From assembly GCA_002633005.1 (NCBI GenBank), contig NMRA01000076.1, forward strand, positions 1,016,033 through 1,080,032: a DNA stretch of 64,000 bases, read 5' to 3'. The stretch is from Phoronis australis. Its lineage: Eukaryota; Phoronida; Phoronidae. The notes under the pieces are model-generated. The model was not told the origin of the DNA. It searched no databases and saw only the letters and a program-made list of their open reading frames with translations. Each line of letters begins with the position of its first letter. The first letter of the stretch is position 1. Positions 1 through 12,800 of this stretch are shown here, one piece after another. Position numbers and translations under genes: made by a program.

Positions 1-6
1 GATTAC

Positions 7-3000
7 CTGATTCTTCCAATGAAAGATCTTGCATCAAGTGTCTTGCCAACAAGTCTGTCTCATTTTCATCATCTAGAGGTGAGATTTCACTTGATAGTAC
101 ATTATAGTTTACAACTAACATTACATGACAAATGCACATGGTAATCACACAAAAGCCCATGGTAATTGGACTAAATTATCATTCCTGTCATGAGGGCTAC
201 TTCTGTTAACAACAAAAATGACTGGTAATACCTATTATGGCATCACAAATCTAATTACAGAATGACTTAGCCACCTTGCAAAGCTTCTGATAACTCCTTG
301 TTCACTACCCTTCATAGGGGAACGCTAAGTTGTCATTGAATACGGCTTCTGCCTCACCATCATAATAACAGAGAATTCAAGTTCATTTTGCCTGAGTAGT
401 TTTCGTGTGTTAAGAAGGCAGCAACGAGGAGACGCCCAGATGTCTAGAAACCAGCAAGGAATGGACTGAGCCATTCAAAATGTGCTTCGTGCATCAGTCA
501 CTCCAACCATTCCTCAGATATCTTCTAGATGTCCAGGAGCTGGTTGTGTAATAGCTACGCAGACAATTAACATTATTTTCATAATTTTTACAAGACAAAT
601 AATATGGTACAAGAAATGTGGTGCGGTGATCCTAAGGAATCTCATGTCACAACCAAATATCGAATACACTTAACATTTTTTTTTATATCATAAGCAGAAA
701 TTAACAATATTCCACTTATTGTTAAGGATTCATTGTCATTCAATTTATGACTAAATCACTTATAAATTGTTGTTGTAGATGGTTAGAGAATGGTGGAGAA
801 TGGTCTTTCACATGATCAAGGTTCTTAGGACAACAAAATGTGACAGTAACTAAACAGAGACATCCAAGTCTAACTAAATTACTGTCTACCAACACGTTCA
901 CAGGAAACGAATGAACATTCTACCAACATGGTCACAGGAAAGGAATTAATATTCTACAGGAAACAAATGAACAAATAATGTCTTTCACTGCAGAAGAAAA
1001 ATGCAGTAATCAGTTAGAGCTATAGTTAATTTCCTTTTTGTTAATTTCTCCCACAGAAATAATTGTATTACCATGCCTGTCCAGGGTTAGGCCCAGGACA
1101 TTTAAATCAAGAAGCTAAAAAACCAAGGGACAGGCATAAAATTGAATGCAACAAAACATGATTTTATCACTTCTAGGGTGGGTGTTCAGCCAAACATGGG
1201 TCTAAAATCAAACACATACAATATATGTGTTATGTGCTTGAGTCATATTTACTATTAAGGACGTCATGTCCCTCACACCAACCTTGCATAACATCCCTTT
1301 GCACAGGTACAGTGGCAGGGGCAGCCTTCTGCTTTCTTGGTTGAGGATGTTGCCCAGTTGTCTTCACTGTTGTAGCTGCCCTATTCTTGCTAGATTGTTC
1401 TGTTTTTCGTCTACCAGCAAGCTCACTCTCACGCACCCTCAGTCTCGGTTGAGGTCGACCATGCCTCATTTCACTCATAACAGGCACCCCCATGCCGTAA
1501 TGAGAATACAGACCGGGTCCCCCATGCTGCGGGAATCCATTCCCAACAGGATTGAGCATTCTGCTCACTTCGCTTCTGACAAAGGAGGAGGAGAAATCGG
1601 GAGGGAAGTCGTCGACAAACGGATGAGAGGATCCGGTGTTGTCATCGTCCGGTTTCACCACTCTCTGCGTAGGGTAAGTACAACCTGACCCCTCATGTTT
1701 CTCCATATCTTTCAACATGACGTATTGGTCACATTTCTCACACTTCTCTGTTCTACTGCCACAGGCATCCTGGTGTTGAGTCAACTCATCGAATGGAAAA
1801 AAGAGTTCGCAGTATGGACACGTGACATTGCGTTTCTTACAGGAGTTCTCCTATTTGAAATATAAATTGTTTGTTGAATTAGAAATCGATGCAGCTTGCT
1901 GAAAAAAAAAACAAAAAAAAAACATAGAAATAAACACATAAGGCCAATTTTAAAAAGTCTATTTCAGAAAGAAGTCAATATTCAAAGGATCTAATGCTAT
2001 CTCCATTGATATAGAATTATTGCAGAGTTAGGCAAACTATTGTATTTTTATGCATATGCAAGTTGTACAAGTGTTACCAAAGCCAAGACAATACAAAATT
2101 ACCATTATTTGAAGTTATGCCATGGTTTAAAAGTATGCCTTGGAGATTGCTGAAATAGCTTGTCAGGTACACTCAACAGCAAAAATTCATTGTTTTATAA
2201 AAATCACATTCCGCGAGATGGCAAATAATAATACTAATAATAAAATGCTGTGCACATAACAAAAGCTGAATGGGCCTCTTTAAGTGGAATTTATGCCATG
2301 GTTAAAAAGATCTTTAATACCTTGCAGTGTCTTTTTTGTCTAGCTGTCATTCAGACAAAGTAAGCTCAATGAGTCATCTTGTTTAGTATAATAAAAGTGT
2401 GACTGAAAATCAGAACAACTGCACAAGGAGCACTAGACACATGCTGATCTGCTTCATTTTGCCGATTCTCTGATGGGAAAATACTCATAGTTTTACATTA
2501 GTTCATAAGTGCCACTGACTGACAGTTGTACACCAAGCCACAACAGGTGACGAAAGAAACCATTTACAACTGGCAGACAGCGTGTTTATCCAAAATTGGC
2601 AGAACAATACACACGAGAAGTATATCAACTTCAAACTGCAGCTAATTAAAGATAACCATTAGTTTAAACATGGGCAGTGGCACTGACAAAGTTGCATGGA
2701 GTAATGTTGTATAAACTGCAGATATTAAGTCTTTGCTACAACATCATAAGTGCCTTGAATGACATTGGCATATTTTATGTTTTCCCCAATGTTGTGGCAT
2801 AAACCGATAACAGCATCATCCTTGCACATATCTTATGATTGGGGAAACAAAACTAAAATTTACGCTTAAACAAGATTGCTTTAAACAGAAAATGAAGTTC
2901 AAAAACACTTCTGATCGATAATCAAAAGTACCACAAGTCAAGAAGACAGTTTTGTTTTGTATGGAAAAGGCTGAACAAAAAATAAATAACAGATTGTGCT

Positions 3001-5387
3001 TCTTAGACCAAAACCTTATGTTCTTCAATATCGCCCTTTTCAACATCTTGCTTGCATATATCACATTTGATCTTCTCGTGGTATTCTGTGAAGTGTTCCT
3101 TCAACTCATCCCTCGGTACAGGCTCACTACATAGCTCACACAAGACTAGTTTCCTTTTGCAATGAACCTCGTGCATAACAAAGTTAGCACTGGCGATGTC
3201 TTTTTTACTGAAAAGTAGAAAGATAGATGGGTAACAGTTGTTTCATGGTCACAGCATCCTGTGACTGGTGAATCCCAATTAGGAATCTAAGCAAGAAAGG
3301 AGTGGGTAAACAGTGGATCTACAAAGGAGCCCCGTTTTATTTTACAATTCTTCAGGTCTTATTTCTAAAAAAAAAACACTTTCCAACATTTTTCTATCTT
3401 TCAAAGTTTGATTAGCTTGCTGGAAATAATGGAAAGTTTACCAAACTGATGTTACTCTTTTCAAACAATAACCAAAACAATGCCATCTGCTTCATGAATG
3501 GCAGCAACAATGCCTGTGAAAACAATTTAAGTCTTCCTTTGTTTTAATGATTTAATGATGTCACGGCAGTGCCCAATCATTGCGCAGAAAGTATTTCCCA
3601 TAACCAAGCCTCTAACGGCTAAACCAATTAGCTCCACCTTGAGCCTTGGGGATGAGGCTGATGTTCTGCACCTTTGTATCAGAATTTTCATCAAAGACAA
3701 AACAACAAAAACTATTTCTGCAAATTTAATGTGTTTAATCCACAGCCCCAGTGTAGCACTGTGCTGCAATACCAAAGGCCTTAGGGGCTAACCCATTCAT
3801 TACAACTAAGAATGACTCACTGCCAGTATAGGCTTAATTTTACATGTGTGTGTAAACAATGGTATGCAACTGTAAACACTTACAGCAAAGTGTTCTATTA
3901 GGTTATATAATGTTTCATTACTTTCAGGTAAGTCACAGAACACGGACTTGCCAAAAGTCACGAAGTTATGTCTGAACTTTTAACCAATGGGAATGTAACC
4001 TAACGGACATGAATGTCAAAATGTATCTTAGACCAGTCTTTTCAACTAGCTGTTAATTACCATTTCTGAATGGCCTTGAATTGTTTGGAAGTGAATCCAG
4101 ACTACAAGTTTTCAGTTTTGAGTTTTTCTATGAACACGTTGAAGTTAATGACATTTGATTGCCAAAGTTTCAGACTTTTCTGAGAACACTGATTAAATTT
4201 TTCAGCCATTATTGATAGCCACCAAGGACATGATGGCTTACAGTTATGGGATTTTCTTACCCCCAAACCAAGGTTCATGATTGGTTTCGATGTATAACAT
4301 AAAAAAGTTTTTTTTAGGTTAAGTAGGGCCCTACAAAAATGCCCTAATTTGGCTAACTTCGTAACGGCATCTTAAGAGATGGCTGATTGGATTCTAATCA
4401 AATGTTTTATAGCATATTAGCTGTTCGCCAAAACCCTACTATGGCTTGTTTTTGAAATGTTTCCGTTTTGCACGAGGGCCACAACATTTTTTAGATTTAA
4501 TCGGGAACTTTCCATCAAATGAAACTCAGGAACGATGGCGTTACCTTGCTATGAATGTAAGTTAATCTTTTTTACTAAAGTCAACTAAAAAGGCATAACG
4601 TACTTGACCTACTGCCGACAGATTGGCATACAGATGAATTAACTTGAAAGTCTACAGGCTTTAAACTTTCACAAAATAAAGACTTTTGCAGAAAATTATG
4701 CAGGTATTAATGCAAATAAATTGTCAATGAGATCCAACAAGCCTTGCATAATCTTAATTTGAATTTAAACTGACAGCATGATTTTACAAATTATGATTCG
4801 GTAAACCCAGCCAAAGAAAGTTCAAAGCATTGGTAAATGATGAAGGTTCCTACCCGTTATTTAGTGGAGGAAACTAGTTCTCAGTTGAGGTTCACCCAGG
4901 AGTTAATTACCTGAGCTGATAACTTATTGTAAACAATTAGTCTCTATGTCATGGATAGGCAATTATGATAGGTCTACAATGACTCTAGTATGGGCTAGAA
5001 GTTGAAGCCTAACTTAGCCTAGCCTAGGCTAAGGTTAAACCAGCCAAGCCTAGGCCCATGACATGTCAATTTTCTAGCACTTAGTCGGTGGTCAATTTTT
5101 AAAACTATTAAAATAGTGGCGCTGTGGGTGATCGAAGATTGCGAGCAGCATAGGGTACAAAAACATGAGTCGTGGACATCATATAACGAAACGCGTTTTT
5201 CTTGGAAATTGATGCCGGGAAATGTAGGCTTCGTACAAGTAATAGACACAAGACTCTTGTCAAGAGACCAATCGACAGTTGCCAGAGTTCGTCTGAACTT
5301 CGTATTCATCACCTACGAAAGCAGTCTAACCACCAACCTAACGTCTTACCAATTACTACAATATTCAGTTTCGACTGAATCGTCCAT
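7..5387 (-). CDS. TRAFD1: TRAFD1 (FLN29)-like TRAF-type zinc-finger protein, 5' complete, 3' end outside window
   Basis: Exons on the minus strand: 5387-5350, 3207-3015, 1850-1283 and 72-7, where a donor GTAATC leads off the window. Phases join exactly (38, 193, 568 and 66 nt), giving 288 codons so far. Exon 1 reads MDDSVETEYCSN and its last codon is a Cys split across intron 1. Exon 2 continues KKDIASANFVMHEVHC, then Cys/His pairs (LCELCSEPVPRDEL, KCDICKQDVEKGD). Exon 3 adds CPYCELFFPFDEL and ACGSRTEKCEKC. This order of small Cys/His fingers follows vertebrate TRAFD1, including the CGARTELC-like block; XAF1 is the other relative. The family dampens TLR/innate signalling, which is family knowledge and not shown here. 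After the fingers the protein is low-complexity and basic. If the exon 3 donor at 1283/1282 is not used, the frame runs on to a stop at 1230-1232, a possible short isoform. Confidence 0.85.
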
Positions 5388-5812
5388 GATGACAATGCAG
5401 AGCGTATTTTGAAGCAATCCAGAGACAACTGGACCCTGAAAGATAACGAAACCAAATTCTCGGGATTTTCCAGTGTGAAAATGTACCAAAATAGGCCAAT
5501 CATTGGTCAAAGGTTAAAAGTTGATGACAGTAAAAGGATTTCGACAAATTTAAACATAAAGAGACCGTCTCACATGTACACTTATTTGCAAATAAACTTG
5601 TGAAATGTGGCTTGAATGCTTCAATAAAGGACCTAAAGATGGATATAGGGTGATCAACATATGAAAAACGAATCGTTTTAAAAATCGATCTAAACTTTTT
5701 TCGTTCACTTCCGGTTAATCTCACATGTTGATTCACTTGCGGTGTTAGAAATTTTGAAGATATATGAATATTTGATGATTTTACAATCTTATTAGAAGTC
5801 CTCGAAAGAAAA
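5388..5812. promoter_or_regulatory. Head-to-head TRAFD1-like/TIMM10 intergenic region, probable bidirectional promoter
   Basis: Only 425 bp separate the two start codons, which point away from each other. Near the middle, CCAATCATTGG (5496-5506) holds CCAAT boxes in both orientations, the usual NF-Y arrangement. CACTTCCGG (5706-5714) matches the ETS/GABP (NRF-2) site common in promoters of nuclear genes for mitochondrial proteins, which suits TIMM10. I saw no convincing TATA box near either start. Transcription starts are not known. Confidence 0.6.
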
Positions 5813-8800
5813 ATGGGCGACTTAACTCAGCATCAGATGAAACTAATTGGTGACTTAGAAATTGAGATGATGGCAGATATGTATAATAGGTAATGAAATG
5901 TTGTAGATCTGCTTCCGGTGAATATGAGCGGCATGAGCCTCTGTTAGGCAATTGTTTATTAGCTGAATGGTTAGCACGCTTGCAGGTTTTATGGGGGTCG
6001 CTGGTTTGTTTCCCGGGTCGGGTAATCTCGGCTATTACTACAGAAGTTATTGCCGAGATCACCTGACCCGGAATCTTGACGCTCGCAGCTGCAAAAGGTA
6101 CCCACTGATAATGATCCAAGGCTTTACCGCAACCAGGTGATGCTGTGTATAATACCCCGCTTCGCTAACAGGTAGCGCTGCTATTAAGCTGTCATGTCAC
6201 TTGTTTATGATAGCGGGTAATCAGACAAGCAGACTATCAGCCCCTTTGACGTAGACAGTGCCAGTAGGACGTAGGAGCTCCTATAGGCGCTTCATATGCC
6301 GGAAGCTTTTCGGTGAATTATGCGAATTTTCTGAGACTGCTGTGTTGCGACGAAAAAGTACCGTCTACCCGCAATTGATGGCTTAACTGACCATTTAGAA
6401 CTCATCATTCTTGACACACCTTCGTTTCCAAGCCGCCATTTTACCCAACAAACAACACGTTGCCGGATAAAACTTATTGTATGTTAGTCGACATTATGCA
6501 AGGGGGTGGAGCTTGCGATAGGTCAATTATTAGTACATGCTGCTGGCACCGTGTCAATATTTATTAACCCCTGGAAATTCACTGTCACTTTATTCCATAT
6601 GTTCCCCTTAATCAGACTGCTGTGTTGCAACGAAAAAACCCAGAAAACTGCGAGAGTCGGCTTTTGAACGGTCTGCCCTGAAAAAAAAAACCGGCACGAC
6701 GCTCCTCTCACCAGCATGGACCACCGCCTCTAAAAGCCAGCAAAACCAGGCATGTACTGCCCCTAAAGCCGCCACTCCCCCCCCCGCACCGGCACGTGCC
6801 GCCCTGAACAGTCTTGACTTGAGTAATATGGGTTCCTTGAGAACAGGTTTGTGGCGGGATATACCTCCCGCTTAGCGATAAAGCAACAAACCACGTGATT
6901 GGTGCCAAGCTCCATCTGCTTGCGATAAAGCCTTGGATGAGTGGGTACCTTTTGCTTCGTAGCTAGAAAGGTTTAGACAAAAATCAATAGGTGCTGGCAT
7001 TGAAAATACACGATAATCTTGCGAAATCTGGTTTTTCTAGCGAGCTCCGAGCGTTTTCAGGGTTATTGAACTCGAAATCGGTGCTACGTGAAATACTGTA
7101 CCCATGAGATACTGTACGGATATTTTCAATGAATCGGGCTAGTCATTAAAGCCCCAGGCACGAGATTTTTGGCTNTACCTCCCGCTTAGCGATAAAGCAA
7201 CAAATCATGTGATTGGTGCCAAGCTCCATCTGCTTGCGATAAAGCCTTGGATGAGTGGGTACCTTTTGCTTCGTAGCTAGAAAGGTTTAGACAAAAATCA
7301 ATAGGTGCTCGCATTGAAAATACACGATAATCTTGCGAAATCTGGTTTTTCTAGCGAGCTCCGAGCGTTTTCAGGGTTATTGAACTCGAAATCGGTGCTA
7401 CGTGAAATACTGTACCCATGAGATACTGTACGGATATTTTCAATGAATCGGGCTAGTCATTAAAGCCCCAGGCACGAGATTTTTGGCTAGATGGTTCTTG
7501 TGGTTAGACAGTTGTTGAACTCTTCCCTGAAGTACGTTGTTTGGTACAGTATTGCATGTCTAAGTCATGTAGTACTGTACATGGAACATAGCCTCAAGAA
7601 TTCTGACGTCTCGTGATGGGAGGTTCTCCGTGAAATAAGGCTGCTGACCACTTTTGTATGTTTGGTGTTTTCTGATCATTCTAGAATGTGTTTAAATATT
7701 CAGTAAGTAGGTGTTTTGGATTGGACATTATCATTAATATACTTGTGATTCAAATAAGTAGCCATATGTGTTAACATATCTAATGAGCTCCTAGCTCTTG
7801 CTCTACCATAAAATTAATTAACAGTGACGACAAACAAAAATGAACAAGACCCATTTACTTAAGTATAACATTTTACGTGATCAAGTACATCAAGGAACTT
7901 AAACATAGCTAGTGACTTATCACTTACTTAACTATGTAAAGTGTTTGACTGTAGAGTAGAAAATGTCTTGGTATGCTATTGTGCATGTGCTAAGTCGGTT
8001 GGTTACACCACACTACTTCATGTGACAGTGACAAGCATGCTACTTGTGAGCATTCAGCTAATAGACAATATGTCTCGTTAGTGAGTGGTAACCGAGGCTC
8101 ATGCCATTAATTGTAAGCACGTCCATAGCATCTCTCCTTTCCTACAGAACATGCGCACCTCTTTTCTGCAGGTCTCAGTAACATTCTAGCGCCCAGGAAT
8201 TTGCCCTCAGCATCTCTCTCCTTGTATTCTGGATTCACACCATGGGTGCCGTTCGAGGTCCATGTCGGGTTTCATGGCAGTGCTTAGTCTATATCCATTT
8301 GCCAACTACGGCAATTATTATAATTGCCGAAATCCCGTGACCCACAACTGAATCAGCGACCCTGATAAAACTGTAAAGCGTACTAACTGTTCATTCGGCT
8401 AATAGGGGAGTTCTCATTAATGAGTAGCTGACAAAGGCTCATAGGATTCACCGGAAGCACATCTAAAACAGGAATCTATGAAGGAACTCCCATTAGCTGT
8501 TGACTAGTAGCAAAAGTGGGTTCTCAATTGCGAGAATTCCACTGTGCCGGAAAAGTTTACCACGTCAAGGATACATAAATCTCCCAATTATGAGAATTTG
8601 CTTTCACATACTTCAAAATTAATTTTTATTATTCCCAAAGAAATCGATATGGTCATTGGTGAAATAGACATCTTAAAGTGTTCTGTAAGGTTTGTTGTTA
8701 CTGGTTTGATTGTACAGTGTTGTTATTGATTTACAGTAGTTATTGCCTGCAGTAAGATCTGAAAAGAGATGATCAGCCTGTCAAACTAAAATTAACTGGT

Positions 8801-9832
8801 CAATTTTTAATTCTTGCGTTCTAACCTGCTAGTAATTTTTTGCACTCTATTCAGTGGTGCTAACCTTCCATTTCCCTGGTGGAATACTTTTTCCCCAAGA
8901 CACGTAGTGAAATTTATTCATCAATTGTGAGAATTTCTCCAGATCAAGATATTTTTTCCTAATCAGGAAAATTCACCCAATAGGAAGAAATTCTCCCAAT
9001 TTGAGAACTTGCTGCTGTTGACATCGTCGTCAGTTCTGAATTTAGCCAGCCAGCTACTAGTAGATGTCTGAAGAGCAAGACTAATGTCAAAATACAGCAG
9101 TCACGTTGTGGAAGTTACGTCAGCATACGACTAATGACTGTATATGGTGCCTGCAATGTCTGGGGGTCAATCAACACTTAGCCTTTGGTGATAGCACATC
9201 GTAATCCAGCCTGTACTATATGTAGCTTTTACATGTAGATGGACAACTTTGGAAGCAGTTGGAAGCCTTTAAGTCCTTTCAGCTACTGTAGAACAAATAC
9301 CCGGGCATTGGCGATTTCTTCCTCATAGGTTCCTTCATTCACCAACAAAAAGTCACTGGCCAGCCATTTTTCAGCGTTGCATTCTGGGATGTGTATCGCA
9401 GAAATCTTCATTGAAAACTAGATATCCAAATGTCTAGAATATCCAATATCAGATTGAGGCAAGCATCGTGAAGCAAACTAGTACTCAGCTATTCAATGGA
9501 GGACCAGCAGTTTGTGCTTTTACTTTACTGCATGTTGTGCTGTGGTGTGTTTGTCCCACAATCAGGACTTTAGAAAAGTAAGCTAGATTTTACCATGGTG
9601 ACGTTTTTGTTCCAGAATGACTAATGCCTGTCAGAAGAAATGTGTTCCTCCAAGGTACAAGGAAGGTGAACTGAGCAAAGGAGAGTCGGTGTGCATTGAC
9701 CGCTGCGTAGCTAAATATCTTGACATTCATGACAGGATTGGTAAAAAGTTAACTGCCATGACTCAGCAGGACCAAGCTAAAATGCAGAGTGTGCAAACCG
9801 TCCCTCAGGCACCGGGGGCGATGCCAAAGTAG
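5813..9832 (+). CDS. TIMM10: TIMM10, mitochondrial inner-membrane translocase small Tim chaperone (2 exons)
   Basis: Exon 1 is 5813-5889 and exon 2 is 9616-9832; an Arg codon is split AG|A across the intron (GTAATG...TTCCAG). The product is 97 residues, against about 90 in human. Exon 1 ends with [10 protein letters not shown] and exon 2 opens [16 protein letters not shown]. The twin CX3C motif of small Tims is intact: CQKKC, a 16-residue spacer rich in [10 protein letters not shown], then [16 protein letters not shown] follows as in other TIMM10s. With TIMM9 it forms the hexameric intermembrane-space chaperone for hydrophobic carrier precursors; import depends on oxidative folding by MIA40 (family knowledge). 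The C-terminal PQAPGAMPK is not conserved. The first canonical poly(A) signal seen downstream is ATTAAA at 10459-10464. Confidence 0.95.
5911..6150 (+). repeat. tRNA-derived SINE-like repeat, copy 1
   Basis: The segment TTAGCTGAATGGTTAGCACG resembles a pol III A box in the D-arm context of a tRNA. A GGTCGCTGGTTT block follows where a B box would lie. The tail forms a strong hairpin: GGTAATCTCGGC pairs with GCCGAGATCACC near 6018-6067. Related but diverged copies lie inverted at 8290-8445 (TTAGCCGAATG, same GGTCGCTGATTC block and a GGCAATTAT hairpin) and, head only, at 8047-8110. Part of the 3' tail (about 6085-6130) reappears inverted near 6900-6955 as AAAGCCTTGGAT and GTGGGTACCTTTTGC. The B box is poor, so the tRNA origin is tentative. 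Confidence 0.4.
6395..6530. repeat. Dispersed repeat, inverse partner of 46755-46895
   Basis: About 130 bp here are the reverse complement of 46755-46895 with high similarity. Shared blocks include AACTCATCATTCTTGA, CCTTCGTTTCCAAGCCGCC, ACAAACAACACGTTGCCGG and TAGTCGACATTA. No coding content or terminal repeats were seen, so the class is unknown. Confidence 0.6.
6862..7488. repeat. Near-identical 313-bp tandem duplication around a single N
   Basis: Copy A is 6862-7174 and copy B is 7176-7488, separated by one N at 7175. I see three differences: AACCACGTG versus ATCATGTG (two changes) and GTGCTGGC versus GTGCTCGC. Such high identity with an N at the junction suggests an assembly join, perhaps of two haplotypes, more than a biological duplication. 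Confidence 0.85.
8290..8445 (-). repeat. SINE-like repeat, copy 2 (inverted)
   Basis: The reverse strand carries the head TTAGCCGAATG, the GGGTCGCTGATTC block and a hairpin GGCAATTAT/ATAATTGCC as in the copy at 5911-6150. A head-only fragment with TTAGCTGAATG lies nearby at 8047-8110 in the same orientation. Confidence 0.4.
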
Positions 9833-12800
9833 CGTTGAAGAATAGAGATGCAGTTTATCCCAATTATGGTGGTTTGTGCTAGCCCATGTGATAAGATATG
9901 AAGAAATATAGGAGTCAACTAAAGAATTAAGCTACATGCTGCCTAGTTCATAGTGACCCCACGTGACCTTGGGCTGCAGGCGTTCAGTAAGGCAAGGGTC
10001 TTGCAAACTTGTCGAGTTAACTCATGGACAATGCAAGGTCATCTAGTGTTTCACAGTGAAGCTCATGACCTTGGGTAAAATCTCACCAGTTTCAGACAAA
10101 AAGTAATTGCCATAATTTTCACTTTTCAATGGCTTTTGTAAAAGAAAAACTAACTATAATTTGTACACCATATTATGCCCTAAATTTTTGAGATTTTACA
10201 GTAGCTACACGGTTGCTATCAAAAATAATTCACCTGCTATGTCTGGAGTTCCGAATTGTGAAAGCAAGTAGAATAAGCCAAGATATTTCAATGCAAGTAT
10301 CTTGTTATTTGCATTTATTTATTGGGTGTGCCCGATTTTACTTGAGATGGCAACAGAGGTTCTTCTGAAGGTACCCTCTGCAGGATATTACCAAAAGTGC
10401 AAAATTGCAGAGTGGCAGAGAAGTGATTTTATTTTGTCAACAAATTAATGTAATTTACATTAAAGAGCATTACCTTATTGCTCGATTTTTTACTGTATGA
10501 CTGTCATTTTAAATGTGTGCAACAGTAATGTAGTTAGTGGTTGAAGAAAGTACTAAATTGTTTCGCCAAAGAATCATTTCAGAGATGTGTTATCACTTTG
10601 TTCAGTTAAACCCCATTGCAACAAACCCACCAGATTTCTTTAACGTAATTCAACTTCAAAATAATTACTGGTTTTTGTCTGTTAAATAACCCATTTCACT
10701 AGAAAAAGGACAGAGTTCGTTTGATGTTCAGTGCAGGTAAAAGCACAAAATTAATTTTTCGACATATATCCAGTCCATCTTCTGATTTAGCTGGAGGTAT
10801 GTAGCAGTGGAAAACAAGTCTTTGTAGGACAGTGGTATTGCAGTAAGCGAGGTAATGGGAGAATTATATGGCTCATGGTAAAGTTCTTGAAAAAGCTTGT
10901 TCATCTGTATTGAAGTACTCAGATAATACAAATTCACTGCAAACAACTGCAATACACTGGTGAAGCTCCCATTTTTGTGTTGATGCAAAAAAAAACTGCG
11001 ACAAAGTGGGTATTTTAGCTAACTTGGCTTAATAAGGTAAACTCTTCACTTATTGCATACAAAAGTAACTCCCACATTTGTCATTTCTAAATTGATAACT
11101 GCTGATTAACTCCAACTAATAGAAACTGACCAAATATTTTTAAAAAGCAAACGTTTTCAAATTTGAAGAAAATTTCACGTGTCCACCGTCACGTGTTATG
11201 GTGAAGAATGACTAAGCAGACAAGGACACGTGGTCCACATTCAAATAACCTGGGGCCTGTGTAAGATTGCTTTACTACTGCAGGCTCAGCTATTCACTGA
11301 TCCACAAGGGGTAATAAAACAATCTCCAAAGCCAGGACCATAAACCTTTTTTAAAACTGTTTACTTATACAGGCCAATGGGGACAGTTGTATACAACGAA
11401 CAGAGTTCCAAAAGAACTGCTTTCAACGACCAATTTTAAAAGACTTCTGTGAAGATGCACATGATTTACACCATCTGCAAAATTCTAAGCCACTATGAGA
11501 ACTAGTTACCCCCTCCAAGCCCTAGAATGCCACCAACTTATCACGTTCATCCTGCATAGTTTTCAATAAAAAGACTAAACATGAAAACGAGATAAAAAGT
11601 AATACTGAATCACATGAAAATCATCCATTTTTTGCACTTAGGACACCAATTTTAGACAAGATTGTTACTTTTCGAAATCCAATGTACACACACTTGTCCA
11701 GCTTGTTGGTACATTTCCCTTTCACGTCTACTGGGTAACAGTAAACTACAAACGAAAGCTCAATTTTAATCACATTTTGTCTGTAACGTTGCATCAGCCT
11801 CATAACACTGATAAAAAAGTTTGACATTGAAGTTTGATTGAAAGTGTGCAATATACAACGCCAGGAAGAAGATGGGGGCGTTTTCACAATTATAATTATA
11901 CTCAAAGGTTCTGAGAATAAAACAACTTTGTGTTTCAATGTTCTTGGTATTTGAGGTACCCGACAGTGAATTCAATTTACAAGGACGGTGCATATACTAT
12001 ACAATATGGGGTCATCAACAAAAAATCAACAAAACTGTAAATAATATGTAGTTTCATTCCTTAACAACTGCTCCTGGAAACGGGGATTTTTTCAAACGGA
12101 ACACCCAACACCTTGCGCGGGTTAGTCTTTAAGAAATGTTACTGAAAACTGATATAACGAGACATACCTTTAAATTAGTCGAATTATAAAACAAAACGAA
12201 AATGTTTACAAGCAAATTCATGTTCTGAAAGTGCTCTTTAACATATGAACTTGGACAAGCGCACCAATACATACACCACCAGCAAATTGGTAGATTCTAA
12301 GCCTGTTCACACAGGCAGACAAAAGATGAAGCTTACAAACAAAGAAAATGCCGACTGGCAGAGCTAGCTTGACAGAAATTTACACAGAACTGATCTATTA
12401 ACAGTTAAGTAATATGTAGCAAGGAATCATCTTGGCACAGTAAACTGAACAATTCAAGTACACTACACAGACTAGGGCAAAAAAATATTAACTATACAAA
12501 CCACTAGACATAGTCATTTTGACCTAACCGTATTTCCATAAACATTTCTACAGTAAACACATACCCACTCGACAGCACGCAGTATCGCACAATGCAGTTT
12601 GGTTCGACATTGCAAGTACATTTCTTTTAAGTTCAATGCTTTTTACATCTCAGAAATTAAGTTTGGCAACTCTTTCAGGGGCTAGACAAAATTTCCTATA
12701 ACATAGTTCAAAAGTAAACAATATGCCTCACAAAGGGGTCCAGTGAAGATAGGAAAAGTGTTCGGCAAACTGGAAATTCAATGTGGAACCAAGAAATTTG

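Larger units (their letters stand above)
5890..9615 (+). other. TIMM10 intron, repeat-rich
   Basis: No coding exon is visible in this 3.7-kb intron. It holds SINE-like copies (about 5911-6150, 8047-8110, 8290-8445), a dispersed repeat shared in inverse orientation with 46.8 kb, a 313-bp duplication around a single N, and four copies of a short palindrome-like motif built on CAATT flanked by TTCTC and GAGAA between 8520 and 9010. Confidence 0.6.

Noticed and set aside
1266-1688. 140-codon plus-strand open frame
   Set aside because: It is the antisense shadow of TRAFD1-like exon 3, whose zinc-finger reading frame and phases are well supported.
4532-4560. Plus-strand start MALPCYE followed by GTAAGT
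   Set aside because: It looks like a tiny first exon, but lies inside an intron of the TRAFD1-like gene and has no matching second exon; chance is likely.
9617-9832. TIMM10 as an intronless 71-residue protein starting at 9617
   Set aside because: It would lack the conserved N-terminal helix; exon 1 at 5813-5889 supplies EMMADMYN with exact splice phase.
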